NCBI GenBank assembly: GCA_964017155.1 | Contig: OZ024866.1 | Location: 28,537,105 to 28,601,104, forward strand | Length of the DNA: 64,000 nt | Direction: 5' to 3' | From: Oasisia sp. SBJ-2009 | Taxonomy: Eukaryota; Annelida; Polychaeta; Sabellida; Siboglinidae | In this document: positions 36,701 through 45,859 of the stretch, piece by piece | Position numbering within the stretch: position 1 is the stretch's first letter | Layout of the letters: every line of letters starts with the position of its first letter | The notes under the pieces: generated by a model | Told to the model about the DNA's origin: nothing | The model's input: only the letters and a program-made list of their open reading frames with translations | The model's database searches: none | Made by a program: the position numbers and the translations under genes

Positions 36701-39357
36701 TTATGGTATTTCAGATCGTAAAAGGTTTAGCTGCTGATCATGTGGCTGCGAGGATATAACGTAAAAAAAATAGAGGAAACCGCGCTTCGTTTTGAATATG
36801 TTGTTCTATTAGATGATATAAATGCCGAGTATATTAATAATAACACAAATATAATGGAGAATGTAGTGCAGGTAATCCGTAGAGTTATGACAGCCTTCTG
36901 CATGCTATTTTCACCACAAGAGTGTAGTTGTCATATCTGAATGGTCATAGTATATAAAGTGGTGGACCAGCCTGGCCTTGTGACATCCAATGTACAATGT
37001 CTGATGACAAATGCGTTCTGTGTCAGGTGGACACACCGGACGTGCTTCGCTGCCCTGCTTATTGAAAATATGTCGCAGAGGGGGTAGATTACAAAACCAT
37101 CACTGACATTGCATTTGGTGCTCGGAAGAACTTCTGATATTGACCGGCCCATGAGATGGCCAACGCACTGGGTCTGAACCGTTGTGTTACTTTGCAATGT
37201 ATCATGCCTTCACTGGTTGTGACACGCTGTCATATTTTAGAGGCAGAGGCAAATGGACTGCATGGAACAGGAGTGCCTATGACGAACTCACACCAGCTTT
37301 CTGTGCTTCGGCTGCCCAGGAGACCGTAGATGATTGTTTGTGTCCACTGGAACGACTGCTAGTCTTGCTGTATGACTGTACTCGCAATATCCTCCTTGAG
37401 TAATGAGACCACCCCGACAACTATGGCAAGTCTAACTTCAAAAGCAGTGGCCCAAAAAAGAACCTTCTTACTTTCTGGCGTTCCTGCCTAGTGCCTACGA
37501 ATGAATTCCCAGAACAGTTATTGTCAGTGTCACGGTCAGAGGAGATTCCTAGAAGCAGGAAGTCATGGACCATGGTAGTTGGTGTAGCCAGCCTGCCGGT
37601 CAACTAACCTATCTAGCAGTGTTCCTTTCTGGAGAGATGCAACTAACGCTGATGACACAATATCCATAGAATGTCACACTATGCTAGAAATTTCCTGTGA
37701 CTGTTTCGACGCTGAGAACAAAAGACAGGAAATGAGGCGGCTAAATGAATCTACATTCATGTGCAAGCATTACCATTCTTGGAAACTACCCAAAAGTACT
37801 AACCATAATTGTATTAGCTGTATGCTCTAACAGTCAGACAAGGTTGACTACATGGGCAGGGAAGAAACATACAAGATCATTGATGATGACGTCAGACACC
37901 AGTTCATTTTAATCAATTCCAATTCCCACTCAAATTCTTGCAATTCCTTTTGATTCCATTAAAATTTCAACTCCTTTTTGCAATCCTTTTAAAGAATTCC
38001 TATTCCTTCTATAACCAGTCAATTCCTGAACCAATTCCACATAATGTCAGAAGTCAACCACATATAGTGCGCATAGCATGTCATAATTGTAACTTGTACA
38101 ACTATAATTATCATATAATATAAAATTATATACACGATATATAGAAATATATAAAGCATAACATATGGGCAGAGGCATTGAAGTCCTAAGTTGGACTATA
38201 TTGTGATTTTGTAGTAATTAAAAGAAAAAATATGTGAATCATAGCCACTGCATAATTTTTTGCCATTATCAAATAATTGGCATTTTCTCTGGTTATTTAT
38301 GAGATTACCAGAAACACTGCCAAATGGTGTAAATGCACAGGCCAGCAGTGCAGTGGCACTGGTCATTAGTGTTCTCAATCAACACGGGCTTGTCTATTTC
38401 CACTCCGTTCAGCAAGCCCAGTGGTCAGAATGGAGTTGATACAAATAAAATATTTCACTCTATAGTTGTCCAGAATAGAATTGTTTTGTCTGTCACCTAC
38501 AATGCATGTTTAACCAGTCCAATAGACACTGAAGTCACATCATTTATTTTATTTACCTACATCTGGTAAGTAAAATAACTCACAATGTGACATGCCACAT
38601 TCATCATGTAATTTCCAGTGAGCTGCCACATTCAGTTTACATATTTAGATGTGTTGAAACTGATTCGATGACAGATCACACATATATGTTTATATTTACC
38701 CCCCCCCCCAGGCTGTAGGATCCTTGTCTCCCTGGTACAGACAATGGGCAGATGGAAATTGGAACCAAATTAACTTCCATGTGTCTCAAAAACCACATTA
38801 CTGTAGCCATCTGTCACTGACAGTCAGGTGACAGAGCATAGTGGCTCAGGGGGAGAGCTTCGGACTCTCGAATAAGAGGACCTGGGTCTGAATCCTGTGC
38901 TGCAGTGTTAAAACAATGGGCAAGTTTTTCACTCTACATTGCTCCCGTTCAATCAGCTGTATAAATGAATACCTGACCATAGACAGTGGTGGATATGGGT
39001 ACGAGCAGCCTTCGCGCATTAACTGCATCATATGGCTGGACGCTTTCCAGAGAAGCCGAGATGGTGTCTGATTGAACAGATCTGCCAGGGAATTAAAGTG
39101 CCTTGAGCAATTCGGAGGATTGGATACTGCGCTATATAAGAACTTATCTTAACTTTTTACAAAACAAGCTATAACAACAACTAAACCAGCAATTGTTTCC
39201 AGTGCTCTGTAAGTTTGTAACCACCACTTCGCCCAAGCCCCAGATGTATCCAGCCTCCGTACCCACCTGCCAAGATGCTCTGGGCAGTGGGCACGTCCGT
39301 CTTTGTCGCGGCCCGGAACTGTGAAATCTTATCCTTGTGTGCCATGGCGACGTTCAT
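19841..39357 (-). CDS. OTUD7: OTUD7 (Cezanne-type) OTU deubiquitinase, complete coding region in 8 exons
   Basis: Coding exons on the minus strand: 39357-39267, 28935-28675, 28117-27878, 27152-27054, 26037-25910, 24761-24637, 23290-22977 and 21399-19841. All introns are GT..AG and phases join without a break, giving 2817 nt and 938 aa. Human OTUD7A/B are roughly 850-930 aa. Domains in order: an N-terminal UBA-like region split over exons 1-2 (about 10-55, with ENGWDVERA); the OTU catalytic domain (about 155-420) with the Cys box [11 protein letters not shown] (Cys223) and His box [10 protein letters not shown] (His404); a low-complexity basic/Ser-rich segment; and two A20-type zinc fingers, C-x4-C-x11-C-x2-C, at 684-704 and 900-920. 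Family members are cysteine proteases; vertebrate OTUD7B prefers K11-linked ubiquitin chains and damps NF-kB signalling. The first ATG (39357) follows an in-frame stop; a second ATG four codons on has the better context. Confidence 0.96.
19898..19960 (-). other. OTUD7: A20-type zinc finger 2 (C-terminal)
   Basis: C900-x4-C905-x11-C917-x2-C920 with [11 protein letters not shown] between. It corresponds in position to the single C-terminal A20 finger of vertebrate OTUD7 proteins, which in the A20 family binds ubiquitin. Confidence 0.9.
20546..20608 (-). other. OTUD7: A20-type zinc finger 1 (additional, internal)
   Basis: C684-x4-C689-x11-C701-x2-C704 with [12 protein letters not shown] between. 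The same spacing as the C-terminal finger. I do not recall an internal A20 finger in human OTUD7A or OTUD7B. Confidence 0.88.
21437..21505. repeat. Perfect 69-bp palindrome (34-bp arms, 1-nt centre)
   Basis: Positions 21437-21470 are the exact reverse complement of 21472-21505 around a single G at 21471. It begins 35 bp upstream (in gene sense) of the OTUD7 exon 8 acceptor. Confidence 0.98.
21501..21551. repeat. Perfect 51-bp palindrome (25-bp arms, 1-nt centre)
   Basis: Positions 21501-21525 are the exact reverse complement of 21527-21551 around C21526. It overlaps the first palindrome by 5 bp, so the two hairpins are back to back. Confidence 0.98.
21622..21645. repeat. (TA)n microsatellite
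   Basis: Short TA run in OTUD7 intron 7. Confidence 0.9.
22060..22545. repeat. Short tandem duplication with a repeated CCGTGAGGTGGCAGCA word
   Basis: The word occurs at about 22074, 22344 and 22519. The last two are ends of ~170-bp units that also share AAATTTACAGTTGTTTATAA-type sequence, so 22200-22375 and 22376-22545 are a diverged tandem duplicate. It lies in OTUD7 intron 7. Confidence 0.75.
22775..22850. repeat. (TAA)n-AAGCTTTATTG element tail
   Basis: An (AAT)n run followed by AAAGCTTTATTGCCATATTC. This looks like the reverse-oriented tail of a retroposon of the same general type as at 24205 and 52030. Confidence 0.35.
22977..23290 (-). CDS. OTUD7: OTUD7 coding exon 7: OTU core with catalytic His404
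   Basis: Acceptor TTAGTTTCAG at 23291-23293, donor CCCG|GTACGA at 22976. Encodes [20 protein letters not shown], then [10 protein letters not shown], then [20 protein letters not shown]. His404 is at 23023-23025. Near-identical blocks are a hallmark of OTUD7A/B. Confidence 0.96.
23291..24636. other. OTUD7: OTUD7 intron 6
   Basis: Intron between coding exons 7 and 6. It contains the retroposon-like element at 24205-24625 and otherwise nothing recognisable. Confidence 0.7.
24205..24625 (-). mobile_element. Retroposon-like element ending in TATAGCGCC-(ATT)n
   Basis: Plus strand reads (AAT)n AAAGCATTTATATAGCGCC at 24207-24233, then A-rich sequence, then GGAGCAGCGATGCAGAACGC and CGATCACCGAACTGG near 24570-24605. 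This is the layout of a very common marine-invertebrate retroposon type; the name and class are from memory. It ends about 12 bp from the donor of OTUD7 exon 6. Confidence 0.55.
24637..24761 (-). CDS. OTUD7: OTUD7 coding exon 6
   Basis: Acceptor TTGTAG at 24762-24764, donor ACAG|GTGGGG. Encodes [20 protein letters not shown], matching the conserved (S/T)GL-Y-(T/S)E-EW--EW--L-KLAS block of the family. Confidence 0.95.
24950..25777. repeat. 34-bp minisatellite, about 24 units
   Basis: Unit GAAAGTGTAACTTTTGTT + AAAATGACGTATTCTT. Units on the exon 6 side of the array (24950-25140) are diverged (TACCGTA, TAACATA, TAACGTA). Most of the rest are identical, which fits recent expansion. It sits in OTUD7 intron 5. 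Most units contain the CRE-like core TGACGTA. Confidence 0.97.
25910..26037 (-). CDS. OTUD7: OTUD7 coding exon 5
   Basis: Acceptor CGTTGCAG at 26038-26040, donor AACAG|GTACGT. Encodes [19 protein letters not shown], then [15 protein letters not shown], directly after the catalytic Cys block. Confidence 0.96.
26195..26515 (-). repeat. Dispersed repeat R2, inverted full-length copy
   Basis: The reverse complement aligns with 12603-12925 over the whole length, including TTTGAAAAACTC-, GTGATTTCAGCCACT-, GAATGGGTCGTCAT-, GGATTCCCACCA- and CTGTTCCCACGGCTGACACA-type blocks. It lies in OTUD7 intron 4. Confidence 0.75.
26783..26821. repeat. (GGAC)n microsatellite
   Basis: About nine GGAC units in OTUD7 intron 4. 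Confidence 0.95.
27054..27152 (-). CDS. OTUD7: OTUD7 coding exon 4: catalytic cysteine box
   Basis: Acceptor TGATTTCAG at 27153-27155, donor CACTTG|GTAAGT. Encodes [20 protein letters not shown] followed by [11 protein letters not shown]. The nucleophile Cys223 is at 27076-27078. Confidence 0.97.
27878..28117 (-). CDS. OTUD7: OTUD7 coding exon 3: N-terminal part of OTU domain
   Basis: Acceptor CACACACAG at 28118-28120, donor GGCCG|GTAGGG. Encodes [20 protein letters not shown] then [16 protein letters not shown], the family's conserved lead-in (-F-LPDL--Y--DFR-F---DLIE-S-LV-LEQAG). Confidence 0.95.
28118..28674. other. OTUD7: OTUD7 intron 2, with GA-rich and (AC)n tracts
   Basis: A purine-rich (GA)n block at 28250-28320 and a short (AC)n run at 28636-28654. 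Otherwise featureless. Confidence 0.8.
28675..28935 (-). CDS. OTUD7: OTUD7 coding exon 2: end of UBA-like domain and linker
   Basis: Acceptor TTTGCAG at 28936-28938, donor CTCA|GTAAGT. Encodes [18 protein letters not shown] then a Thr/Ser/Gly-rich linker. ENGWD follows SILA of exon 1, as the equivalent boundary does in vertebrate OTUD7. Confidence 0.92.
28936..33590. other. OTUD7: OTUD7 intron 1, 3' part: no gene recognised
   Basis: AT-rich with A-runs at 29040-29360. The stretch 29355-29460 (GAACTGAGGGAGTCTGTACC) looks like a decayed piece of the same retroposon type as at 24205-24625. A G11 tract lies at 30791. No domain was found in any frame. Confidence 0.5.
32045..32215 (+). repeat. GAATTGG-rich simple segment (MITE-like)
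   Basis: Starts CCAGGGCTGGGGCCAGTTC and continues with many GAATTGGAA words. A segment with the complementary bias (CAATTCCAATTCC) is at 37905-38045. Both start with CCAGTTCA, so they are not simple terminal inverted repeats of one element. Confidence 0.4.
33594..33780. repeat. (TA)n/(TATACACC) microsatellite
   Basis: TA blocks separated by TACACC(C/T)TGTA interruptions at about 33616 and 33660, then a short (CA)n run. Confidence 0.95.
33790..35400. other. No gene recognised (OTUD7 intron 1)
   Basis: Ordinary AT-rich intronic sequence; nothing to report. Confidence 0.45.
35412..35605. repeat. 15-bp minisatellite (CAGACAGTTGCTCAT)n
   Basis: About 13 units of 15 bp with regular substitutions (CAAGATAATTGCTCA alternates with CAGACAGTTGCTCAT). 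Because 15 is a multiple of three, open frames run through it on both strands. I see no sign of selection for coding. Confidence 0.95.
35940..36660. repeat. Degenerate tandem array, period about 150-160 bp
   Basis: Four or five diverged units share the order: TGGTGTC-AAA-AT block; TTTGACCTTC-CCGAC-TTCA; then an AAGATGGCGGCCG-like block (36132, 36290). It stops just before the transposon-type coding fragment, so it may be part of the same element. Confidence 0.6.
36993..37850 (+). pseudogene. Broken transposon-type 'HAFTGCDT' protein gene
   Basis: Fragments in order: [20 protein letters not shown] at 36996-37055, then a stop; MANALG near 37157; [19 protein letters not shown] at about 37201-37260; [16 protein letters not shown] around 37330; and [16 protein letters not shown] near 37665. 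Stops and frame changes separate the blocks. The order matches a multicopy invertebrate protein family that I remember as uncharacterised and mobile-element-like, with a CxxC start and a HAFTGCDT block before an ERFVVLLYDRT block. The gap between the N-terminal and HAFTGCDT blocks is much shorter than usual, so internal sequence is lost. Confidence 0.55.
37905..38045 (-). repeat. CCAATTCC-rich simple segment
   Basis: Repeated CAATTCC and ATTCCTTTT words, the complement of the bias at 32045-32215. It directly follows the broken transposon-type gene. Confidence 0.4.
38833..39151 (+). mobile_element. tRNA-derived SINE, copy A (near full length)
   Basis: A-box-like TAGTGGCTCAGGGGGAGAGC at 38839 and B-box-like GGGTCTGAATCC near 38883. 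Then a non-tRNA body (CACTCTACATTGCTCC, GCAGCCTTCGCGCATTAA, GGATTGGATACTGCGC) and the tail TATATAAGAACTTATCTTA. Other copies lie at 49.58, 56.64, 62.75 and 63.95 kb. Confidence 0.85.
39267..39357 (-). CDS. OTUD7: OTUD7 coding exon 1: start codon and first half of UBA-like domain
   Basis: ATG at 39357, with a second in-frame ATG at 39345 in stronger context (GCCATGG). Encodes 30 aa ending [11 protein letters not shown]. Donor GGCAG|GTGGGT at 39266. An acceptor TTCTGCTTCAG just upstream (39370-39375) shows that the transcript has at least one earlier non-coding exon. Confidence 0.85.
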
Positions 39358-39572
39358 GTGTCAGCCCAACTGAAGCAGAACACAAAGTTAACACAACTCC
39401 AATGGTCAGACATACAATTACATACAACTGATGAGGATCACATTGGAAATAAGTGTACGTTTGTGTGCTTTAATGTGTTCATCCTCAGTAATATATTATA
39501 TATATTATGCTTATTCCTTTATTTGCTTTTGCATCTATGTTTAATTGTCATGTACATATATTCTTTACCAAA

Positions 39573-39868
39573 TAAACTCAATAAACTCAATAAACTCAAT
39601 AAACTCAATAAACTCAATAAACTCAATAAACTCAATAAATCAATAAATCAATAAATCAATAAATCAATAAATCAATCAATCAACCAATCAATCAACCAAT
39701 CAATCAACCAACGAACGAATCATTCAACGAACGAATCATTCAACCAACGAATCATTCAACCAACGAATAATTCAACCAACCAACCAACCAACCAACCAAC
39801 CGACCGACCGACCGACCGACCAACCAACCAACCAACCAACCAACCAACCAACCAATCAATCAATCATA
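39573..39868. repeat. Compound simple repeat: AATAAACTC, AATAAATC, AATC, CCAA, CGAC units
   Basis: About seven AATAAACTC 9-mers pass stepwise into AATAAATC, AATCAATC, AACGAATCATTC, CCAA, CCGA and back to CCAA and AATC. This is one long locus evolving by single-step changes. Confidence 0.96.
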
Positions 39869-42092
39869 CATGATGACAATTCACAGCATGACACAAATGT
39901 CACGCATGAGGCCCTGAAGTCTTTGGATTATATTGTGAGTTTGTAATTATGAATGAAATGTGTTTTGAAAAAAACATAGTCGCTGCTGGTATTTTCTCTG
40001 GTTATTCATATGCGATGACAATAAACACAGCCAAATTGTGTGTTCACAAACAGGACTGGTGATTATTGGTTTTTAGTTAAGATGGGGTTATCTACTCCAA
40101 CTCCACTCAGTCAGTCCAGTGATCAGTATGCAGTTGATATCAATAAAGTGTATGATCTTTCATTCTGTAGTAGTTCAGAATATTAATATTTTTTTTATGT
40201 TGGTAACCTACGTGACAAATCTAACAATATACCGCAGTCACACCATTTTAAGGGTAACAAAATAAGTATCAGAATAAACCCAACTTGCAACTTTACAGAA
40301 AATCAATAGTTTCAGAGCAGCAGCCTGTCATAGATGGCACACCAATTAGCTATGCCTTCCAGGCAGGTCATCTGGCCTTCAGTGCATATTACTAGTACTA
40401 CCAATACACAGTTAGCCATGGTTCAAGGCAGGCCACCTATCCTTCAGAGTTGGGGTCAAGTGATGCAGTCACAAATTCATGAAGTACTGCTACTGTTTCC
40501 CAGCCTTTTTGGTGGACATGTGCATGTTAACTGATATACTTTATACTTGACTTGAAATAAACTACAACAATTGACAAAAGCTACGATTTTTGAAAAATGT
40601 TGCTCCTTATTTTTTCTTATCTGTCCACCAATATTTGTAACTGTCTCTACAACGGGGTTTACCCATCCAAATGACAAGTGAACAGGTCACTGTGTAAAGC
40701 TAAATATATTGCCAAAAGATGTATGTTATTAATATATCTAACCGAAATGTAAATAAAATTATGTTACTAAATAAACTAATTGGCACCGGAAAAATATGAT
40801 TCAAAATTATCTAGTGAAAAAAGAGTGTGTGATAAAATACAGACTCTATTCTGTGCTTCATACATCTATAAACTCAGCTAGGTTCATGCAACATCAACAA
40901 TGTGACCTTACTAAATATTACACCTACACAAACAGGCTGATAATCGGCAAACATGTCAACTTATGTGACAGTCACTGAGTCAGACACAGTGGGAGACGCT
41001 TTAACAATATATAGTGTATCATCTTTTCCTAGGCACTGTACTAGTAACAATACTACGACAGTGACACGTCGCTGTTAGATGAGTCACCTTACACATTTAA
41101 CTCATCCACTGATTTTACTCCCTAGGAAACCTGACTGTTTCTCAGAGCTGCGTGTTTGATAACATCTCCGTAGTTTAGGCTCCACTAGTATTTACGACAC
41201 TGTACTGATCATATCGGTCTACTTGTGCACGTTTCAACTCGAGAATGAGGTAAAAAAACACATTGAAGACAGCTCCCTCTTTATGGAGTTGTGTCTTGAC
41301 ATTTGATTTAGCCATAGAACACAGAGAAAGAACCCCAATTGACAGAGAGAACAGTTTATGACTTACTACAAGAATCACACAGTGATGCATTGACTAGAAA
41401 ATATTATAATTGCAGGTTTTAACTGTTTGTCTACAGCGAAGTGGCAGACCTAGACAGGGTTTTTAAAGATTGGCTGGCTGTTCCAACACCTTTAGGAGCC
41501 GTACCTTCCATGGCAGAGAATTGGTAATTATTAACTGAATGTTCACTGATTTGCTTTGTAAATCCCTTGGCATAACTAGGATCATGGAAAACATGTAACA
41601 TTTAAGAAAACCCCTCAAAGGGGATAAGCACACCAGCATAGCTTTATGCAGAGACCCATCCACCCATCATTTGGACTGGGGAAAAACGTTGTGGACGGGT
41701 AGAAATATGAAAATTCAATAACCATGTAAGTATCTAGTGACTATCTTCATGTTTTTATTAAATACATTGACCACTGACTGGTAAATGACTAAATCAGTGG
41801 TCAATTACCCAGGGAAGTGAACGAATATGTAGAAAGATGCAAATGAACATCATCACGTTGAATGGGATGGACTTAGAATGCAATGAGGTTAGCATATTAA
41901 TATAGATTGATGTCATTGATGTGACACCGGTACACTTTGTTAAAAGGTATTGGAATCTGGCAACAGCTGCGTGTGGATGTACTCAATCAATGAACAACAA
42001 GGCTGACATAATATAACGATCTAGGTTATATCAAACAATTATTGATGATTCGTTTAAAATGCATGCCAGACAAGATGTTACAATAGGTCACA

Positions 42093-42094
<2 letters not shown>

Positions 42095-42173
<79 letters not shown>

Positions 42174-42203
42174 TATATATATATACCGGTATATATATAT
42201 ATA
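42095..42203. repeat. (GT)n followed by (TA)n microsatellite
   Basis: About 38 GT units (42095-42171), then a palindromic TATATATATACCGGTATATATATATA block. Confidence 0.97.
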
Positions 42204-44319
42204 ATGTATATTCTACATGGGAACTTGTGTAGAATCCTGGCCCAACCAATTTTGTCATTATGACTATTCTTTTTGCATTTACGAGTTACTTCAATATGTT
42301 AACTCCGGATCATTTCAGATATGTTTACATTGTAGAAATTAGCATTTTACCAAACTTTTGATACAAAAAGGGTCTGGTCTGCATCATCGTCCAGTGTTTA
42401 TTAGTCACTTCAAGCATACAACAAAGTTCCCACAGCTGCCAGGGAACAGACTGGCATATATTGCAGTGCTATTTAGGCCTAAAAAGATAATACTTTGGTG
42501 AAATATAATGCCTAGGATAATGTAGATAAACACACAGGAGCAAAAGGAAAATAATATAATGACACAATTAATGTGGGTACTAACTCTACACAAGTGTCTA
42601 GATGTGAAACAATTTAATGATTTAAAAAACAACAGACTGCACATTCTTTTATTCAAACTTTGTATTATTTTTGCAAGTACTTTTATTTCAGACATGGAAG
42701 TGCAAATCCAAGTACATATATCGAAAACACATACAAAAGTGCAACTTGGTTACCTATCTAAAATTTTACAAAGGTTCTTACTTATCAGATTCCACAAAGT
42801 TTAAGTTACAAGCTGGTGTGGTTTTTCCAAACACAAAGTCAACCAACTAACCTTCCGTACTGGTGTTTATAATTGATGATTGAATGAATGATTCAAAACT
42901 TAAAATTTACTTAAGCGATACAATATTATAATAAGAAACAAGTGATGCTTGCAATTAATGTTCTTGCCAGAAACTTCTTTTAAACAAGGTTGACTAAAAC
43001 AACACACTACTGCAGACTTTTTTACGCTAGGACATAATACACTTGCGGTGTGAGTAATCATTCTGGTACACTAAACAAGCAATACAAGCTGGCGTTCTGG
43101 CTAGTTCCCTGTATACAGCAGATAAGTACACAAAGCGAGCTTTGTGTACCGACGGTCTATTTCTCAGGTGGTCAGGTTTGCAACGGTAAAGTCTGTTTCA
43201 CAATCAAACTGAACATTCTTACCTCTGACATGCATACACATAGACCATTCATGTGAAATGTGTGCATTTCATAATTAAAACAGAAATTGTGTATATAGAA
43301 ATATGATGCTTAAAACAGTAATAGCTGATAATAACTGACTAAAATGATTTGAAAACTATGTTTTAATTGCACAAACACTATAGCATGTCATATTCTAAGG
43401 CTAAACATTATGTAGGTAACTCCAGGTTCAGTTTGTACGTGAAAGTAATCAGAAATATTACGTTGAAACAATGAAAATAATACAAATATTAATACAACAA
43501 TGTTATTTTAATGCCAGTGTAGCACTGTGACTGTACAAATGTACTTTGTATGTTGACAAATAAGAATTGCTTTACTGTTGGTATGATATTATTTTGGAAT
43601 AAATCTGTATTCAGTCAATATGTGATTTCCAGAATCAGAATTGGGGCAAGAGTGCCATATCATTTTAACATGCTGTACACACATGAGCATATTAAAAATG
43701 TATTGCAACAGTGAAATAAAGACTCCTTACTCAGGTAATCATGAATGCCACACACAGTACCTCATCATATATGGAACCAGTGTTTTTTCAAAATAGATGA
43801 CTTGCTCAAACTGTTACGTCATAAATAGGTCACAAATGGTATGCAGCAGCAGCATGTGTATAGTTAAATCAAACATATCTCTAACATCTAAGTTGGAAAG
43901 TGTGCCCTACTCTGAAGTCACGATTTATTGATTTTATCAAGTTGTGTGCAAGCCATGAAGATTGTCATATTTTGGTTAAAAGAAAATCAATGCACTGTGA
44001 TATGTGTACTTGTATAAATGTGTTTGTTTGAGATTCCAATGTAGAACCACTGTCAGATATCCAGCCTAGGGCATTATGACCCAGTTGCCCTGGATTATTT
44101 GCCACTGTTGCAGATGTGCATATGTTTATTAGTTTCTTTGTCATGCCTGTATAATTAACACAAACACTCTTTATGCAATGTTGCACGCATAAACTACAAG
44201 ACATCAATGAAACTTGCACCTCACTAATTATTAGTAAAATGCCAAGCGATAGTCAATTTATTTAGTGTATTTCCACGTTTAATGAACTTTTTGCAGTGTA
44301 AAAACTAATATATAAAGGG

Positions 44320-44722
44320 TCAGGGTTGGCATTGATTTAATCAAATTGATTAAATCATCGATTAAATCATTGATTTAATCAACTTGAAAAAATCAAGATA
44401 TTGATTTTTTCGATTTTTTCAGATTATCTTAAATTTATACTTACATTGTGTGCCAGTTGATTTAACTGTATGTATTTTAAAATAAAGTTTAAATTTGAAC
44501 ATAACAACTTTGATTTAATTCTTTAGAAATGCTAAGAATGAAATGTTCAGCCTATTGGGTATATTATGATATTCCACTTTTATTTATTTTCCGAATTACA
44601 TATTATTTCTTATGATTGTCAAGAATGTTGAAAAAATCAAATAAATCGATTTATTCGAAAAAATCCGATTTAATCGAAAAAATCCGATTTATTCGAAAAA
44701 ATCATGATTTTTACGTATTTGA
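44320..44722. mobile_element. GATTTAATC/AAAAAATCGATTT palindromic MITE-like element
   Basis: The left part starts TCAGGGTTGGCATTGATTTAATC and is packed with GATTAAATC/GATTTAATC inverted words. The right part (44629-44720) repeats AAAAAATC-GATTTA words. A ~230-bp unique middle separates them. The start resembles CAGGGTTGG-ended MITEs, but I do not find the matching right terminus. Confidence 0.45.
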
Positions 44723-45344
44723 TTTTCCTACGTTATAATCTAGCCTCTAGAGCTGAGAAAAAATAATAAATATTCTAATAAAAATGTATGCAATCAACTA
44801 GCAATAAATAAAGCATACCTATTTTGTTGTAATTATTAAAACATGACAGTAAAGAGAACTTGTCTAATTGGAGGATTTATAATTGTGCTAAGCGTGTTGG
44901 CAAATTTGTCACATTTCCAAAATTATGACAGTCACAGACACAGCATGCATAGTACGTCTGTGATACCTTGAGTTGTGTGGGACTGTGGCTGTGCCTGTAC
45001 TGTAGGTATCGAGCAGATTACATGTGTCATCTCACTCATCTGGAAATGTGTTTACTTGACGACAATGAGCACGGTAGCATCAGGGTGTGGTGAATTGTTG
45101 GTAACCGAATTGTTTACTATTCTACAGAAGTATAAAAGTCAGTGACACATTGCAGCCTAATTAACCGTACACCTAAGCCTTAGCCTAAGGCTATATTCTA
45201 TAACAACACTGATGACTGTCAACAGTGACTAACGGCACACATCAAAATGATCAATCAACGTCTTTACCGAATGACGCATCTGCTGCGTAATACAGCTATT
45301 TCCACGCGATTTATGAGATTAAACTCTTTCTTAGAATAACGAAG

Positions 45345-45593
45345 ATGTACAGCAATATTCGGCTGCCATCGATTTATTATTTCGCAACACAGTCTAGACT
45401 GTTACATTGTTATGTCAACGATGTTACCGCAACGGCGAGACCGAGCCCCACTGGGCCCAAGGGGCGGGTGTTCGACTCAAATAAAACTATGTTATTGGCA
45501 TTATTCTTACGCAAAGCTGTGCAAATAACTAACACGGAATACCAAAAACTACTCACGTCCAATACGGAACCGTGTGATTACAAGTTCCAGTGA
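45345..45593 (+). other. Unassigned ORF ending in a strong splice donor
   Basis: 82-codon frame ending CDYKFQ directly at a consensus donor TTCCA|GTGAGTG. It could be the first exon of an unknown plus-strand transcript. I do not recognise the peptide and find no partner exon. Confidence 0.2.
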
Positions 45594-45639
45594 GTGAGCC
45601 TTAGCACAAATACATTTTGACATTCATTTCCAAAATAAG

Positions 45640-45850
45640 CAACCGGCCCACCGACGTCGCCATATTTATATCGAAACGCTGCTGTGCGCATGCTCAGTAT
45701 TGCGCGCCGCTGGTAACTTGGGGCATGTTCGGCTGCTCACATGTGTAGATTGTGTACCAAGGGAATCCAAAATGCTCTCGTGAAGGCAACACCCACACGA
45801 CAAATGTTCGGATTATCGAGCCAGCCGGGCGACTGGATAACGAATTAACC
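45640..45850. promoter_or_regulatory. OTUD7: Candidate OTUD7 promoter (CpG-rich, NRF1-like site)
   Basis: A locally CpG-rich block with TGCGCATGC at about 45684, which resembles the NRF1 site common in housekeeping promoters, and a GACGTC at about 45653. Its position about 6.3 kb upstream of the first coding exon suits the non-coding first exon that the 39370 acceptor implies. Inference only. Confidence 0.35.
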
Positions 45851-45859
45851 CTTTGGGCA

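Larger units (their letters stand above)
39376..45600. other. OTUD7: Probable OTUD7 5' intron; repeats but no gene recognised
   Basis: Lies between the first coding exon acceptor and the CpG-rich block near 45.7 kb. It contains simple repeats at 39573-39868 and 42096-42203 and a palindromic element at 44325-44720. No conserved peptide was seen. Confidence 0.5.

Noticed and set aside
32045..38045. One 6-kb transposon bounded by the GAATTGG and CCAATTC segments
   Set aside because: Opposite word bias suggested terminal inverted repeats, but both segments begin with CCAGTTCA in the same direction and the ends do not pair. I keep them as separate simple segments.
38833..39151. Possible tRNA gene (A and B boxes)
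   Set aside because: Boxes are degenerate, no cloverleaf acceptor stem can be closed by eye, and the same head plus a ~220-bp body recurs in several copies. It is a SINE.
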